Assembly: GCA_024644235.1 (NCBI GenBank)
Contig: JAHELJ010000005.1
Coordinates: forward strand, 1-64,000
Source: Lewinellaceae bacterium
Lineage (GTDB): Bacteria; Bacteroidota; Bacteroidia; Chitinophagales; Saprospiraceae
DNA length: 64,000 nucleotides
Reading direction: 5' to 3'
Part shown: positions 34,501 to 43,560 of the stretch, piece after piece
Numbering within the stretch: the stretch's first letter is position 1
How the letters are laid out: every line of letters begins with the position of its first letter
The notes under the pieces: model-generated
What the model saw: the letters and a program-made list of their open reading frames with translations, nothing else
What the model was told of the DNA's origin: nothing
Databases searched by the model: none
Made by a program: the position numbers and the translations under genes

Positions 34501-34957
34501 GATCAATAGCTGTCTGGAAAGGGATCGGACGGATCTGCTGGGTCTTCTGTTCAATACTGGCAAGTATGAGGTCTCTCGAGGCTTGGGTGTCTGCCTGTTT
34601 CTTCAGTTGAAGAATATTTATAAGCTTATCCTTGACATCAGTAAAATGGTTTCCAATTATCTCTGCAGCTTGTTCATGGCTTATGATTTCTCCTAATCTG
34701 AAATAATGAATTAGAGGAGATACAACCCAACGGCCAAGTGATACTCCGGCGATCGCAAGAAAGCCGAAAAGCAGAATCTTGCGTACGGTGGTATCGAAGT
34801 AGAAAAAATGCTCCGCAAGGGCAAAGAGGAGAAAACATAACACAATTGCACCAACACTATATAAAGCTCCCCGGATCAGCTTATTAATGTAATACTTGCG
34901 AATAAACTGATCGAGCTTTTCGATAAGCAACAGGTAACTACTCTTATTCTGATTCAT
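31586..34957 (-). CDS. DUF4175-type large membrane-anchored coiled-coil protein
   Basis: A 1123-aa Bacteroidota protein of the DUF4175 type. Membrane segments lie at about residues 30-50, 55-78 and 160-178. A beta-rich extracytoplasmic region (about 190-520) follows, then a very long Glu/Lys/Gln/Met-rich coiled coil (about 540-1060) with runs such as LMEEMEMNDEEL and QMQQQMASMMSGQQM. The C-terminus is basic-acidic helical. Function is unknown; architecture suggests an envelope scaffold. It starts the operon with the HATPase and ybeY. Confidence 0.8.
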   Translation of the reverse strand: MNQNKSSYLLLIEKLDQFIRKYYINKLIRGALYSVGAIVLCFLLFALAEHFFYFDTTVRKILLFGFLAIAGVSLGRWVVSPLIHYFRLGEIISHEQAAEIIGNHFTDVKDKLINILQLKKQADTQASRDLILASIEQKTQQIRPIPFQTAIDLSDNRKYLRYALPPLLLLLGLLIAAPSLIKDPTNRIIRNNQVFEKAAPFSFHISNPSLDVPQYEDFALNVMVEGDYVPDDAFIVINGFQYRLKKISAGSFGYVFNNVQKDQEFNFSADGVESKPYNLHVLKKPNILDFQTTLDYPAYIGRPDESLNNIGDLVVPQGTQIDWLVNAVNTDELAFVMADEANSPAKRLGEGLFTFGARVFRNSDYRIVVGNDLLPKSDSVGYSISVVPDLYPSISVKPFLDSTESRLVYLVGDASDDYGLRRLTFNYQVFNSGAPKGDPFVEDMNEPDGKRINFDRVFDLNGLDLAPGDEVHYYFEVFDNDGVNGSKSSKSAMLTFAKPTVEEFEKQEDANEEDIKRSLEKAKTESEKIKKDFQSLREKMLQEKSLDWQMKKELEDLLDRQKSLEEELEDAKQKYDENLENQEEFDQLEEDEMEKQEKMQELFEELLDDETQELMDKIRELMEELNKDDALQMMEEMEMNDEELSMELERLMELFKQLELERDLGQQLEKLEELGKKEEALSEETKQSEEQENESDSNEESSNQELEKKQEEINKAFEDIKKEMEELMKRNEELGTPKNIESPQQEMQDIQQKLNESLEQLQQNQNNKASESQKDAGQKMQDLAQQMQQQMEQSDMQQMAEDMKAMRQLLENLVGLSFDQEDLIEEINKTNTSTPRYIELVQQQNKLKDDFLLIEDSLKALSQRVFQIESFVLEKVADVNSHMSKSLRQLEDRKKAQATEHQQRTMKNVNDLALMFSESMNQMQQQMASMMSGQQMCTKPGSNSNPKDGAGVPMDKISEGQKNLNGEMKEMKDGMKEGIREGSSEEFAKMAAKQAALRKALREIQNAKQQLGQGSKELEEILQEMDNIETQLVNKRLTNEMLKRQQEILTRLLESERAEREREFENKRESETGVVEDRPLPPSIEKYIKERESQIEPFKTISPSLKPYYKQLVEEYYKSLKAN

Positions 34958-35166
34958 AAGTTAGCTTTCTCCAAAATGACTATAAATTAAAAACGCTCCA
35001 TGCTTTGCCAAATCTCCAATTCAAACAAATTAATTCACACCTTATTGCCTTTTCAAATAATTGAAAGATTGGTTAGTTGCCTTGCAAAGCTCTTATCAAA
35101 ATTAGACAAATAAGTTAAACCCTTTCAAGCAATGACGCAATAGCATCATCAATCTACTAATTAACG
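34958..35166. other. Intergenic gap, nothing recognised
   Basis: About 209 bp between the start of the DUF4175 gene and the end of the polytopic protein gene. It is AT-rich, has no ORF of note and no clear terminator. The DUF4175 promoter presumably lies here but no TAnnTTTG match stands out. Confidence 0.4.
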
Positions 35167-37467
35167 TCAATCCCCTCTTTTTTGAGGCGCTTGGGTCAAA
35201 ATAAAGTTGTCGTAGAGCAAACAGTCTCCCAATGTGTGGTATGCTGTGCTCTCGGTGGGTTTGATCAACAAAGAGCTTGCAGCTGTTTTCATGCCTTCCA
35301 CGAGCACCTGGTGTATGGTCCAACCTGGGCTTGCCTCGAACAAGAACGAGCACCTAACCCATCCATCCATCACATCAGGTTCACTTCCCGACTGCAGCTT
35401 TTCCTCTTTTATCAACGTGCCGATATCGTCAAAGGCCTGGTAATGGATCTGGGGCATTCCCGAATAGACGGGATCTATAAACAACCAAAAGCTGAGCTCC
35501 ATTTGAGTGAGCTGAGGCACGGTGATCTGTCCGCTGAACAGGGTGTCGCCACGTGAAAACGTATACGATTCAATGCCGCAGAACCGGGGAGATTGCTCTG
35601 TTCGATCCAAAGAGGGAGCCAGTACCGGGCCAGCACCCTGGACGACGCAAATTTCACGCTGGCAATCCAAACTGTCTCGCAGCATATGATATTGAGAAAC
35701 CAAAGAGTCGTTGCTGTTTTCGAACGCTTTCAAATCAAGATGACCTAATGTGATATAATCATCAGACCATAGTAGCCGAGACCGGTCAACCCATTTTTTT
35801 TCTTCTGGCAAGAGTGCGCTTTTGTTCGAAACCAGAAGCAATATCGGACTGTCGTTCATATCTTTTAGCCGGCTCTTCGTAATACGATCGTCACTGATCA
35901 TTTGGATGCTTGAGAGTGATTGGCTCAAAGACGGCCGGGAAGCAGTGGATTGAAGCAACGGAATGCCCGTGTGATAGGCACACTTAAGTGCTTCTTGATA
36001 CCCAGTAAGATCACGCTCGAAGGTCAACTTATCTGTTCTTATAGCGACCAAGGGCAATGAGAATATCGCCTGATAGTCAGCCGGATCTATATTGGCTTCT
36101 TTGAATCTTGCCAGATAGTCGTCGTCAGTTCTCTCCAGTTTATCGTTTTGATGTACCAGATTCTCAGTAGTGTTTACAAAGAATGATGTGCCATCAAACC
36201 ACCAGGATAGTAAAGCAAAGCCAATGAGCATCGCAGCAGGGTAAGGAAACTGTTTATGCCTTAATTTCTTGTAACTCATATAAACAGTGACCGCTGCCAT
36301 CACATTTATGACATAGTAAAAGACCCAGGAAAAACGACCTAAAGCACGAAGCTGTTTAAGGGGTGCAATCAAGTCTGGTATGAATTGTAATCCCCATTTA
36401 AAAGGGATACACATTGAAAACAGGAGAAGAAGAACCGACGCCCAGAGGTAAAATTTTTGGTTTTCACGCATTTGGTATATGGGAGCAATTTTGAGGGAAC
36501 GATTCAGAATATTGTGGAGATATCGAACGGCTGCAACCACGCATACGAACAGAGGAACAAATCCAATGTATGATCGACCCTCCCATTCGATCCTTATGTC
36601 GAATAGGTTTCCAATAACCTGATTAACCACTGAGTAATGGGGCAAGAAAACACTCCAGAAATTGGCGTGATAGGTGTAAAAGCCATAGGGTGAAACAGGA
36701 CGGTCAATAACCCCATCTGAGATTCCCATCCAAGCTTGGAAGAATACCAGAGGAGCGAGAGCCAGGACGGGCAACGCCCAACGCTTCTTAATGAATGCTA
36801 TCGGCTCCCTACGCTGATTTATGGCTTTACTCATCCAATATGCCAATAGAAATAAAGTGAATGTGGCAAGAAAATACATGTGCAGGCCGCCAACGAATAC
36901 ACCAGTAAGAAAAAGAAGGATGCTACGGGGTAATCCTGGCCTATCCTCGTATAAAATCAGGATATACCAGATCAGAGGAATCACAAAGAGGTGGGACAGG
37001 CTGATGTGTCCGTGCATTCTTGACCATTGGGGAGAAAGAAGGATAATCGCCAGAGCGATCATTGCAGAATACCAAGAGGGCATTTCAAATCTTCTTAGAA
37101 TCTGATATAGCAACAGAACAGCCAAAACAACCCCTGCCAGAACACTGAGATTGATCAGTGCAATAGAGTGACTGGCCAATGGAAACAAGTGATCATCAAC
37201 CCAATTGAGCAACAAAGCATATAATGGATGACTGTCCGTGTACAATAGGTTTTCTCCGTATGGATAGTTAAATCCAGAAAACCTCAGTCCTTGATCATAC
37301 TTTAAATAAAACGCAAAAAGAAAATAGTTTTTCAAGCCATCACCCGACTTTGAATAAAGTACTCCATTCGGATGTTGGAACACCTGCGAAAACCGCATGA
37401 CCAGAATGGCCAGAGTAGCAATGACCAGAATAATTTGGGGAAAAACTTTAGAGCGGATCACATTCAT
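35167..37467 (-). CDS. Polytopic membrane protein, glycosyltransferase-C-like, with C-terminal sandwich domain
   Basis: A 766-aa protein with about 11 membrane segments in the first 460 residues, with SGDGLKNYF after the first segment, resembling GT-C/YfhO-like lipid-linked sugar transferases or uncharacterised Bacteroidota membrane proteins. The C-terminal 300 residues are soluble, ending in a beta-sandwich-like region (GWVRCSFLFEASPG, YDNFILTQ). ATG 37467 (MNVIRSKVFPQIIL) is preferred to TTG 37506. Substrate and activity unknown. Confidence 0.7.
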   Translation of the reverse strand: MNVIRSKVFPQIILVIATLAILVMRFSQVFQHPNGVLYSKSGDGLKNYFLFAFYLKYDQGLRFSGFNYPYGENLLYTDSHPLYALLLNWVDDHLFPLASHSIALINLSVLAGVVLAVLLLYQILRRFEMPSWYSAMIALAIILLSPQWSRMHGHISLSHLFVIPLIWYILILYEDRPGLPRSILLFLTGVFVGGLHMYFLATFTLFLLAYWMSKAINQRREPIAFIKKRWALPVLALAPLVFFQAWMGISDGVIDRPVSPYGFYTYHANFWSVFLPHYSVVNQVIGNLFDIRIEWEGRSYIGFVPLFVCVVAAVRYLHNILNRSLKIAPIYQMRENQKFYLWASVLLLLFSMCIPFKWGLQFIPDLIAPLKQLRALGRFSWVFYYVINVMAAVTVYMSYKKLRHKQFPYPAAMLIGFALLSWWFDGTSFFVNTTENLVHQNDKLERTDDDYLARFKEANIDPADYQAIFSLPLVAIRTDKLTFERDLTGYQEALKCAYHTGIPLLQSTASRPSLSQSLSSIQMISDDRITKSRLKDMNDSPILLLVSNKSALLPEEKKWVDRSRLLWSDDYITLGHLDLKAFENSNDSLVSQYHMLRDSLDCQREICVVQGAGPVLAPSLDRTEQSPRFCGIESYTFSRGDTLFSGQITVPQLTQMELSFWLFIDPVYSGMPQIHYQAFDDIGTLIKEEKLQSGSEPDVMDGWVRCSFLFEASPGWTIHQVLVEGMKTAASSLLIKPTESTAYHTLGDCLLYDNFILTQAPQKRGD

Positions 37468-37514
37468 TTTCAGGGGAGCCTCCCGATCTAAATGTAAGCC
37501 TTTCAAGAGATATA

Positions 37515-40139
37515 CTACAGGTCAAGCATTGTTCTATAGATCGACCTGATCTGTGCATTGGGTTCTTTGTTGATGATCTCCTCGATCAAAGAGTTGGTCT
37601 TTGACCTGAATGTAGAAGATTCCTCTGAGCCCGACCTACCTGCTTCAACTCCCTTAAGTGAAGAAATGATCGTTCGTGTCGCTGCCATTCGGGTATAGGG
37701 ATCTAAGTTGGTTTTCACAGCCACTTCTGCCAGCATCTCCATCCATCCCAGTTTGTCAACAAATGGCAACTCACTTAATAGCACTTCAAGCTGACCATAA
37801 AAACCCATAGCCGACAAACCACTTACATCTTCAAGGTGTGTGGCAAAGTATGACAAATTTGATGTGTCCCCAGCGAGAGCATAAATCACAGAAATTGCAG
37901 CAATAATGTCGGTGTTTTTATCAGCCCTTATGACGGTGATTTTTTCAGCACACAAATCTGGATCCATTTGATGTAGGGCAACAATAGCTGCTGCTACTAC
38001 CGGATAGGGATCGTGATTATTGATGGCAGTGGATACAATGTCTTTATACGAATCAAGACCCAATTCACCCAATAACTCAAGTGCTCTAGCCCTAACAAAA
38101 CTGTGCGAATCATGTTTTGCCATATCAGCTAACTGCTGGACCCAGGCCGTGTCGAGACCCTGCCAAGAAATACCATCAAGGGCATTCAGGCGAATAGACC
38201 AAAAAGGATCATTCAATATTGACATAATCTTGGCATCCATTTTTGTGCTTGTAGCCAATAAATAATCTGCGGCGGCTGACCTTACCCCCAAACTATGTCC
38301 ATGCTGGTAGAGAATGGTTTGCTCGGAATCGTTGTAATCAGATTGAATCAGGGCAAGTTGGATACGAGAGGGATCCAGAACGATCGCTGCTGGCTCCTCA
38401 ACCAATGGAAATTGTAAACGTTCGATTCGTTCGTCAATGCTCACTTGTTTCCACTCCCGTGTTCCATCTGGATAAATTATTTCTATCTCCGTGGGAATGA
38501 TAAAGATGGGATGATTTTGAGTCACATCCTGCCTTTGCTCTACTATTACAGTTAGCATACTTGAGGAGTCGGACCAATCATCGGAGACTTCTAGCAACGG
38601 ATGACCGCTTGCCAAAAACCATTGATTAAAGAACCAATTTAGGTCTTCGCCGAGTACCTCCTCACAGGCCAGTCGCAGATCATGCACCTCTACAGCCGAC
38701 AAAGCATTTTCTTGTAGGTACAACTTCAAGGCTCGAAAGAATGCATCATCTCCCATATAATGCCGTAACATGTGCAATACCAACCCACCCTTGTTGTAGC
38801 TATGTTGATCAAACATATCTTCCTTGTCGTCGTAGCTAAAATGGATCAATGGGTGCACTTCCTGTTGAGCTTGAAACAAATAACCACTAAGCTCTTGCTG
38901 ACGATGATAGTCCGCAGCATCGCGACCATACTTGTACTCCGACCACAAATACTCACTATAGTTCGCGAAGCCCTCATTCATCGTCAAGTTGGCCCAACTC
39001 TCGCAGGTCACATAGTCCCCAAACCAATGGTGGAACAATTCATGTGCTACGATCATATCGTTGGATTGATCAATCAATTCCCTTTTGGTACGCTGAACAA
39101 ATTCTCCGTAGATTACACTCGTAGTGTTTTCCATAGCACCAGAAACGTAGTCCCTTACTACGATTTGGGCATATTTGTCCCATGGATATTGAATTCCCGT
39201 TAGATCTGAGAAGAAAGTCAACATTTCCGGAGTATGGGCAAAAATACTGCGTGCATCATTCTCAAATTCTGGTTCAACATAATAAGTCACCTCTATGTCA
39301 TTCCATTTATCTTTTACCACAGCGTACTCACCCACCGCTACCATAAACAAGTAGGGTGCATGCGGCTGATTCATACTCCAATGGTCGGTTCTGGTCCCGT
39401 CTCCATTATTCGTCGAGCTTTGGAGCAATCCATTTGAAAGAGTAGTATATTTTTCGTCTACTGTGAGATAGGTTTCCTGGGTGCATCGTTCGTTTGGTTT
39501 GTCTACGGTAGGAAACCAACGACTGTTGAATTCTGTCTCGCCCTGAGTCCAGATTTGCGATGGCTTGTTTCCATCCGTACCCCTTGGATTGATAAAGAAA
39601 AGTCCTTGATCAGAAGAGATGGCCCTACCATCATGCCCTGCACTTTTAGAAGGAGCGGCAATGTAGTCTATTTGAATGTCCAAAGTATCCTCTCTAGGGC
39701 AGGATCGACCCAGGTCGATGCTAAGTTGTTCACCATCGTAATCAAAGTCTAGTGCCTGACCAGTCTTTAGATTACGAACTTCATTTATCTCAAATCCCTT
39801 AGCATCAAGAATCGCCTTTTCGATGGGATGCCAGTAAGCATGAAATTTCAGCTTGGCGATGCCAATCACTTTCTCCGACTGCCAGTCGAAACTCAAATCC
39901 AGGGACGTATGTAGTAAATCAATCAGCCGGGTTGGAGTAGCACGATAAACTGGAATTTCTGCAGGAGTTGCTTGGCCATCCGATTCCATCGCTGGAGCAG
40001 AGATCACCAAAGTGTCAAGGTTCCTTATTTCGACATCCGAGAAAGCTGGGTCAGGATCTTCGGTGAGCACCTTTGACTGACCACACGAAAACAATATGAA
40101 GGTTGCCAAACAGAATGCAAAGGTTGTATAGAGATTCAT
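37515..40139 (-). CDS. M1-family aminopeptidase lipoprotein with HEAT-like C-terminus
   Basis: An 874-aa gluzincin aminopeptidase. Lipobox LFSC puts the lipidated Cys at 19. The exopeptidase motif SGAMENTTS lies near residue 335 and the zinc motif HELFHHWFGD near 364, with the third ligand Glu in NEGFANYSEY. After the catalytic and beta domains, about 640-870 consists of HEAT-like helical repeats (DHPFWSIRLNALDGI-like units). It probably trims peptides at the periplasmic face. It is in the leftward run dapD-M1-polytopic protein. Confidence 0.93.
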   Translation of the reverse strand: MNLYTTFAFCLATFILFSCGQSKVLTEDPDPAFSDVEIRNLDTLVISAPAMESDGQATPAEIPVYRATPTRLIDLLHTSLDLSFDWQSEKVIGIAKLKFHAYWHPIEKAILDAKGFEINEVRNLKTGQALDFDYDGEQLSIDLGRSCPREDTLDIQIDYIAAPSKSAGHDGRAISSDQGLFFINPRGTDGNKPSQIWTQGETEFNSRWFPTVDKPNERCTQETYLTVDEKYTTLSNGLLQSSTNNGDGTRTDHWSMNQPHAPYLFMVAVGEYAVVKDKWNDIEVTYYVEPEFENDARSIFAHTPEMLTFFSDLTGIQYPWDKYAQIVVRDYVSGAMENTTSVIYGEFVQRTKRELIDQSNDMIVAHELFHHWFGDYVTCESWANLTMNEGFANYSEYLWSEYKYGRDAADYHRQQELSGYLFQAQQEVHPLIHFSYDDKEDMFDQHSYNKGGLVLHMLRHYMGDDAFFRALKLYLQENALSAVEVHDLRLACEEVLGEDLNWFFNQWFLASGHPLLEVSDDWSDSSSMLTVIVEQRQDVTQNHPIFIIPTEIEIIYPDGTREWKQVSIDERIERLQFPLVEEPAAIVLDPSRIQLALIQSDYNDSEQTILYQHGHSLGVRSAAADYLLATSTKMDAKIMSILNDPFWSIRLNALDGISWQGLDTAWVQQLADMAKHDSHSFVRARALELLGELGLDSYKDIVSTAINNHDPYPVVAAAIVALHQMDPDLCAEKITVIRADKNTDIIAAISVIYALAGDTSNLSYFATHLEDVSGLSAMGFYGQLEVLLSELPFVDKLGWMEMLAEVAVKTNLDPYTRMAATRTIISSLKGVEAGRSGSEESSTFRSKTNSLIEEIINKEPNAQIRSIYRTMLDL

Positions 40140-40157
40140 TTTGATTTTGAAATAGTG

Positions 40158-40985
40158 TCAAACTGAGACATTGTAATCCCGTAATGCCTCGTTTAATGAT
40201 ACTTTCTTGTCAGTACTTTCCTTTCTTTCGCCGATAATCAATGCACAGGGAACCTGGTAGTCTCCGGCAGGAAAAGACTTGGAATAGCTACCGGGTATCA
40301 CCACACTCCTTGGGGGAACAAATCCACGATAGGTTTTAGCATCGTCGGTAGTCACATCAATGATCCTGGTGGATTTAGTGATCACTACATTTGCTCCTAG
40401 CACTGCTTCTCTTCCGATTCTGACTCCCTCCACTAGGATGCAGCGCGACCCAATAAAACTGTTGTCTTCGACAATTGTGGGGGCTGCCTGAGGAGGTTCA
40501 AGCACACCTCCTATACCAACACCCCCGCTAAGATGCACATTGCTGCCGATTTGTGCACAGGAGCCCACCGTGGCCCAGGTGTCAACCATCGTTCCGGTTC
40601 CCACCCAAGCACCGATATTGACATAACTAGGCATCATGATAACTCCTTTTTCAAGATATGAACCGTATCTGGCAATAGCGTGAGGCACTACGCGCACACT
40701 TTGCTGAGCGAAATTCTTTTTCAAGGGTATTTTATCGTGAAACTCAAATGGACCAACCTCAACGGTCTTCATTTCCTGAATGGGAAAATAAAGTAGCACT
40801 GCTTTTTTTACCCAATCATTAACTGTCCATTCTCCACCAAACTCCTCAGGAGGATCGGCAACCCGGATCATACCACGGTCTAAAAAGTTGATGATCTGCC
40901 GAATTGCCTCTTGTGTTTCAGTTTCTTTCAACAGACTCCGATCTTCCCATGCCCGGGAAATCCGGTCCTTGAGATCTCTAGTCAT
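40158..40985 (-). CDS. dapD: 2,3,4,5-tetrahydropyridine-2,6-dicarboxylate N-succinyltransferase
   Basis: A 275-aa DapD, the succinyl branch of lysine/diaminopimelate synthesis. A left-handed beta-helix of hexapeptide repeats (MPSYVNIGAWVGTGTMVDTW, GSCAQIGSNVHLSGGVGIGG) precedes the C-terminal PPRSVVIPGSYSK. Length and motif order are those of the family. It complements the thr operon as an aspartate-family gene nearby. It starts at ATG 40985 and precedes the M1 peptidase by 18 bp. Confidence 0.97.
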   Translation of the reverse strand: MTRDLKDRISRAWEDRSLLKETETQEAIRQIINFLDRGMIRVADPPEEFGGEWTVNDWVKKAVLLYFPIQEMKTVEVGPFEFHDKIPLKKNFAQQSVRVVPHAIARYGSYLEKGVIMMPSYVNIGAWVGTGTMVDTWATVGSCAQIGSNVHLSGGVGIGGVLEPPQAAPTIVEDNSFIGSRCILVEGVRIGREAVLGANVVITKSTRIIDVTTDDAKTYRGFVPPRSVVIPGSYSKSFPAGDYQVPCALIIGERKESTDKKVSLNEALRDYNVSV

Positions 40986-41021
40986 TATTTTGCGAACAAT
41001 TTTTCAAATAATCGCCTGAAA

Positions 41022-41678
41022 TTATAATAAATATCGCATTGCTATGAATAGAGAAATTGTACCTATCAAAAAACCTGAGTATATTTCAATTCTGCGATGC
41101 ACGCCTAAAAAAATCCTGACTGATGTTACAAGCCCGGCCATCAGAAGAATAACTGCCAGTATGACCAACATATGGATTCCAAACCCACCCAGATATACGT
41201 AGTCAATACCGTACTTCCAGCCCATCAGCAGCACCATCACGGTCAAGCCGCCCATTCCAACTGCATGCAAAGAAACTTTGATAAACACATTGGCAAAGAA
41301 TGCTAAACCCAATGCTATACACACACCCAAAACAAACACATCAAACTCCTTTGGTATGTTGGGGTTGTCCAGCATATTCATCAAAAACCAGGTATAGAAA
41401 ACCAAAGCAGCAATCAGAGGCCCAATCCGCTCTTCCTTGCTCGGCATAGACAAACTTTTTACCATGCCCAAAAGGCTCATCAGCAAGGTTGTCAACAATG
41501 GCAGGACAAAAGTGTAAGAGAAGCACTTTACCAAAAGCACTCCTGCTGAGCCTCGGAGCGACGATTGACCAAACAAGAAAGGATTGGCAAACGCGAGCAA
41601 AAGAAGTCCATAAGTAAGAACCAGGAGAGGATGGAAGAAAACGGATAAGCCAATAGCCGTAAATCTCAACGCCCTCAC
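41022..41678 (-). CDS. PAP2-like polytopic membrane protein
   Basis: A 218-aa protein with about six membrane helices. Remnants of the three PAP2 phosphatase motifs are visible: SMPSKEERIGP (motif 1 K..R.P), KVSLHAVGMGG (motif 2 PSGH becomes VSLH) and SVRIFLGVHRRIEI (motif 3 R.....H...D with Glu for Asp). This arrangement suggests a divergent lipid-phosphatase fold whose activity is uncertain. It starts at GTG 41678, overlapping the OmpA/PD40 stop by 4 bp (GTGA). Confidence 0.65.
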   Translation of the reverse strand: MRALRFTAIGLSVFFHPLLVLTYGLLLLAFANPFLFGQSSLRGSAGVLLVKCFSYTFVLPLLTTLLMSLLGMVKSLSMPSKEERIGPLIAALVFYTWFLMNMLDNPNIPKEFDVFVLGVCIALGLAFFANVFIKVSLHAVGMGGLTVMVLLMGWKYGIDYVYLGGFGIHMLVILAVILLMAGLVTSVRIFLGVHRRIEIYSGFLIGTISLFIAMRYLL

Positions 41679-43300
41679 ACTTTGGTAATGATCACTTCGA
41701 CTCTTCGATTTTGTGCTTTCATTGCTTCACTGCTATTGTCAGTCAAAGGTCGGCTGGGGCCGTATCCTTTCGTCTTTATTCGTGCAGCATTGACACCTTT
41801 CTTCACTAAATAAGCCTTGACCGCACTTGATCTCTTCTCACTGAGCTGATAAAGCGCCCATTTATCACCAAAATTGTCTGAATGTCCATCGATTTGGATG
41901 TGCAGATTTGGATGTGCAGATAGTATATCAGCAAGACGGTCAAGCTCCTGGTATGATGATGAAAGAATTCGGTCTTTTCCACGCATGAAATAAATTGGAT
42001 TAAGAGAGATCTTGCCATGAACTACCAGCGGATCAAGAGTAAGGTTGATGGTTTTGTCCTCTGATAACATGATCGGATCCAGGCGAACCTCACGACTTAT
42101 ATAGCCCTCTTTTTCCGGCAAGAATTTCATTATACTATTGTATTTCAACTCGATTAATCCACCGTTTTCTCCAAGTTCCATTTCTGTGAGGTGAAAATCT
42201 TCGTGCACCGGCCCAAAAGTAACCTTCCCGCTTACTGGTTGCCCACTGTGTGAATCAAAAATGGTGCAAGTTACCAGCCTTCTCTCCACTGGAGGAGCCA
42301 ACTCCGCCTTAGTTTCGGTGAAGCGAGTGCGGAAAATATCGCTGGAACCATCTCGGGTCGAGGTAAAATATAGGTACCCGGAATGTTGGTTTAGAAACGG
42401 CTGGGCATCATCGTCCGTCGAATTAATAGGAGCGGGGAGCTGAACTGGCATGGACCAGTTGGTCCAACTATCGTCGAGCCTTTCAGATATGAAAATGTCG
42501 CTGCCACCAAAGCCTCCAGTCCGGTTAGAAGCAAAAAATAAATGGCGTTTGTCATCACTAATAAATGGAGTAGTCTCTCGAAAGGCTGTATTGACTACCG
42601 GGCCCATATGAACCGGAGAGCTCCATAGGTTTGTGTGAATTCGAAATGACACATAAAGATCTTGTTGACCATGAGAATCTTTCCGATTGAGTGACAATAT
42701 CATTACTTCATTGTCTTTACTCAGAGTGAGATTCACATCTGGTTCTACATTGTCATAATCGTAGATATACAAAGGCTCGGGAAAGTGCCATCCATGGCCA
42801 TTGCGTTTTGCAAACGAAAATCCCTTATACATACTTCCATCCTTGAAGAACTGATTTAGTATCACCACAGTATTTGGATCGGTAGTGACAGCACAGATGC
42901 TATTGGGCAGGGCACTATTCAGAGGATAATTTGGATGTTCGATAAGTTCAAATTCACCCGAAGTAGCAGTGGCGATCCAGATATCTTGGTTGAAGGTGGA
43001 TTCCACTGGATTCTGGTCTTGGGAATCACCCAATTGCCAATAGATTTCCTGTAGTTGTTTGCGATAATCCTGGTAGTTCAGAACCTTTGAATAGTCCTGA
43101 TCAAGCACCTGGAGGGTTTTGTTAAACGCAGGATGACCCACTCTGGTGAAATAGATTGTTTTGCCGTCCAGACTTACCACAGGATTAATCTCATCATAGG
43201 GCGAGTTGATGCGATCGTTCATCTTTTCCACTTTGAACTCCGTAGAGGGAAAGGCATTCAGAAGGCTAGCTAACAAGATCGCAAGGTAAGGGTACCACAT
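41675..43300 (-). CDS. OmpA-family protein with PD40 propeller repeats
   Basis: A 541-aa exported protein with a short signal sequence (about 1-19). PD40/TolB-like blades span residues 30-340 (KTIYFTRVGHP, HLFFASNRTGGFGGSDIF, GYLYFTSTRDGSSDIF). A CarboxypepD_reg-like segment follows, and an OmpA C-terminal domain ends the protein (IDGHSDNFGDKW, GYGPSRPL, QNRRVEVII). It would anchor a propeller to peptidoglycan near the outer membrane. It leads an operon with the PAP2-like gene. Confidence 0.9.
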   Translation of the reverse strand: MWYPYLAILLASLLNAFPSTEFKVEKMNDRINSPYDEINPVVSLDGKTIYFTRVGHPAFNKTLQVLDQDYSKVLNYQDYRKQLQEIYWQLGDSQDQNPVESTFNQDIWIATATSGEFELIEHPNYPLNSALPNSICAVTTDPNTVVILNQFFKDGSMYKGFSFAKRNGHGWHFPEPLYIYDYDNVEPDVNLTLSKDNEVMILSLNRKDSHGQQDLYVSFRIHTNLWSSPVHMGPVVNTAFRETTPFISDDKRHLFFASNRTGGFGGSDIFISERLDDSWTNWSMPVQLPAPINSTDDDAQPFLNQHSGYLYFTSTRDGSSDIFRTRFTETKAELAPPVERRLVTCTIFDSHSGQPVSGKVTFGPVHEDFHLTEMELGENGGLIELKYNSIMKFLPEKEGYISREVRLDPIMLSEDKTINLTLDPLVVHGKISLNPIYFMRGKDRILSSSYQELDRLADILSAHPNLHIQIDGHSDNFGDKWALYQLSEKRSSAVKAYLVKKGVNAARIKTKGYGPSRPLTDNSSEAMKAQNRRVEVIITKV

Positions 43301-43560
43301 ACAGTCACAATTTTCACATTAAAACAAATGCAAATATATAAACGCAATTTAACCAACATGTTATATTGGTCAAAAGAAATTTTTATAAACTTTAATGGGA
43401 ACCCGTAGCAATATCAAAATTAACAATCAATTCTGATCTTTCCAATCAAGACGGGTCTGAATTGAAAATGACATCAAAAAGCTACGTTAAATTCAGGTTG
43501 TCAGGCGATTAATTCACGGCTCTTAGCGTTAATGTGTTTAAATAGCGACTTTTGCCGGGA
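43301..43560. promoter_or_regulatory. Divergent control region of OmpA/PD40 and DUF4294 genes
   Basis: A 260-bp gap. On the minus strand TATATTTG (43331-43338) is an exact -7 element for the OmpA gene. ACCAACAT and ATATTGGT at 43352-43359 and 43363-43370 form an inverted repeat with one mismatch, placed just upstream of that element like an operator. Nothing clear was found for the rightward gene. Confidence 0.45.

Noticed and set aside
31586-34957. Short-repeat array in the DUF4175 gene
   Set aside because: The repetition is protein-level low complexity in a coiled coil, not a tandem DNA repeat.
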